DNA of 39,561 nt. Origin: Rhodobacterales bacterium (GTDB lineage Bacteria > Myxococcota_A > UBA796 > GCA-2862545). How positions within the stretch are numbered: the first letter of the stretch is position 1; each line of letters starts with the position of its first letter. Location: the NCBI GenBank assembly GCA_009936995.1, contig JAACDH010000250.1:1-39561 (forward strand), read 5' to 3'. The notes below the pieces were generated by a model that worked only from the letters and a program-made list of their open reading frames with translations, was not told the DNA's origin and made no database searches. The position numbers and the translations under genes were made by a program. Shown here piece by piece: positions 38,551 to 39,561 of the stretch.

Positions 38551-39243
38551 ATGAGGTACGGCTTCCTCTTCGGCGGCGTCGCCTTGGTGCTGGGTGTTGG
38601 CCCTTATGTCCTGGCGCTTCCCGTGCCCCTTCAGCTGGCCTCATTGGTGGCGGCCACGGGTTTCGTGTCGCCGGCGCTCGCCTACTTTTCCGATCGCCCC
38701 GCGTTCTTCGGAAAGACTGCCCAGGGGCGGATTCCGGGGTGGTCCTGGGTGATAAACGGCCCCATGTTGGTGGTTGGAGGCGTGGGACTTTCGATTGTTA
38801 AGATGTCTTCAGAGCCTGCCTTTACCGAGGTATTGCCTGGTTTGTTCATCGGCGGACAGCTCACCACCACCGAGGCCAAACGCTTGATTGGCCTGGGGGT
38901 TGAGGTTGTGGTGGACCTCACCGCCGAGCTTCCCGAGACGGCCGCGCTCGCCGAGCTTCGGTACCTTAATATTCCGGTGCTTGACGCCAACGCGCCCACC
39001 CTAGCCGAGTTCGAAGAGGGCTTGGCGTGGATGGGCGATGGTCAAGGTGTGTATGTGCACTGCGCGCTAGGACATGGTCGAAGTGCGACGTTGATGGTGG
39101 CTTATCTCTTGCGGCACGGGATCGCGACCAGCGTGGACTCCGCTGAGGCCTTCCTTCAGGAGCGTCGACCGGCGATTCGACTGCATCGCGCCCAGAGAGC
39201 TCGTTTGGAACAATGGTTGAGGCGCGCTATTCCTCAGGACTAA
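38551..39243 (+). CDS. Membrane-anchored dual-specificity protein phosphatase
   Basis: The protein of about 230 residues begins MRYGFLFGGVALVLGVGPY and has two or three hydrophobic helices in the first 85 residues. The catalytic domain then follows: VLPGLFIGGQLT, VVVDLTAELPET, LNIPVLDANAPTLAEFEEGL, and the CX5R active site VHCALGHGRSATLMVAYLL (Cys 171, Arg 177), as in tyrosine/dual-specificity phosphatases. The Asp in VLDANAP is the likely general acid. The layout of membrane helices plus a DSP domain is also seen in lipid-phosphate phosphatases, so either protein or lipid substrates are possible. The ATG at 38551 has no clear ribosome site; an upstream TTG at 38536 is an alternative. Confidence 0.82.
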   Translation: MRYGFLFGGVALVLGVGPYVLALPVPLQLASLVAATGFVSPALAYFSDRPAFFGKTAQGRIPGWSWVINGPMLVVGGVGLSIVKMSSEPAFTEVLPGLFIGGQLTTTEAKRLIGLGVEVVVDLTAELPETAALAELRYLNIPVLDANAPTLAEFEEGLAWMGDGQGVYVHCALGHGRSATLMVAYLLRHGIATSVDSAEAFLQERRPAIRLHRAQRARLEQWLRRAIPQD

Positions 39244-39296
39244 GAGGTCCGATACCCGGAATGGTATGGTAAGTTCTGCATTCACGAGAGGTCGGA

Positions 39297-39561
39297 TTGC
39301 GCGTCACGTTCTGGGCAGGGGTAGCGCTCGCTGGGTGCGTCGACGGTGGGCACATCACGGAGATGACGGCTCCTACGACGATCACAACGACTCAAACCAC
39401 AGATTCGTGCCTGGTTCCCCCTCCGCCGCCCGAGTACGAGTTGATCTCTGGGGAACGGATCGCGGGCTACACCCCGGTGGCCACGGACGAATGCCTTGAC
39501 CCTAGCTCAGGGACTCAGGTCTGTCCTCGGTTCGGACCGGCCATGGGCGACCTCGATGGCG
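39297..39561 (+). CDS. Partial lipoprotein with FG-GAP-like repeat (3' end outside window)
   Basis: The TTG at 39297 follows GAGAGG and starts MRVTFWAGVALAGC, a signal peptide with lipobox LAGC. A Thr-rich linker (APTTITTTQTTDS) and Pro-rich stretch (VPPPPPEYE) follow, then a Cys pair and FGPAMGDLDG, the start of an FG-GAP/VCBS-type repeat. The frame runs off the right edge after about 88 residues. The linker style matches the lipoproteins at 29-31 kb. FG-GAP proteins form surface beta-propellers that bind ligands, often with Ca2+. Function cannot be told further. Confidence 0.78.
   Translation, partial: MRVTFWAGVALAGCVDGGHITEMTAPTTITTTQTTDSCLVPPPPPEYELISGERIAGYTPVATDECLDPSSGTQVCPRFGPAMGDLDG

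Overview
The window is GC-rich, densely coded and mostly chromosomal in character. It looks like a Gram-negative, delta-type proteobacterium, most likely a Myxococcota-like lineage. The reasons are the many lipoproteins with threonine-rich linkers, the presence of lgt, an ETF-ubiquinone oxidoreductase with UbiB, a truncated-globin/hybrid-kinase pair, GTG and TTG starts, and parS palindromes of the form TGTTCCACGTGGAACA. This placement is inference from gene content; no marker tree could be run.

Region 1 (1-6.4 kb) is an origin-proximal chromosome maintenance block. On the minus strand lie rsmG, a DUF4399 lipoprotein and mnmG. Divergently on the plus strand lie parA, parB and a uridine kinase, with translationally overlapping stops and starts. 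Three parS sites sit in or beside these genes, so the window probably lies near oriC, although no DnaA-box cluster is visible.

Region 2 (6.4-16 kb) holds envelope and surface genes: exported proteins of unknown function, a GDPD-family lipoprotein interrupted by an in-frame TGA, a gluzincin metallopeptidase, a GT-C membrane glycosyltransferase, a PilP-like lipoprotein, and ComEC overlapping the convergent lgt by 82 bp. Region 3 (16-20 kb) has ETF-QO and UbiB convergent on each other, both linked to the quinone pool, then a 5'-truncated DUF805 remnant.

Region 4 (20-25 kb) has a YkgJ-type cysteine-cluster protein, a solitary contractile-tail tube protein with its own terminator, a membrane protein, and a minus-strand group of proS, a zinc-ribbon protein and a small membrane protein broken by an in-frame TAG. 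Region 5 (25-30.8 kb) is accessory: lineage-specific lipoproteins, a Cys-containing secreted protein with a PPGGG tail, a double zf-TFIIB protein and the decayed remains of a ROK regulator and a GH1 beta-glucosidase.

Region 6 (30.8-39.6 kb) has a group-1 truncated haemoglobin overlapping a hybrid histidine kinase, a signal-peptidase-I-like protein lacking both catalytic residues, a DUF2252 lipoprotein, an amidase, a DUF1697 protein, a membrane-anchored dual-specificity phosphatase, and the start of an FG-GAP-type lipoprotein at the right edge.

The most unusual items are the globin-kinase pair, the orphan tail tube, the two genes with in-frame stops, the catalytically dead S26 homologue, and several genes with a -10-like hexamer about 5-7 bp before the start codon and no ribosome binding site, which suggests leaderless mRNAs.
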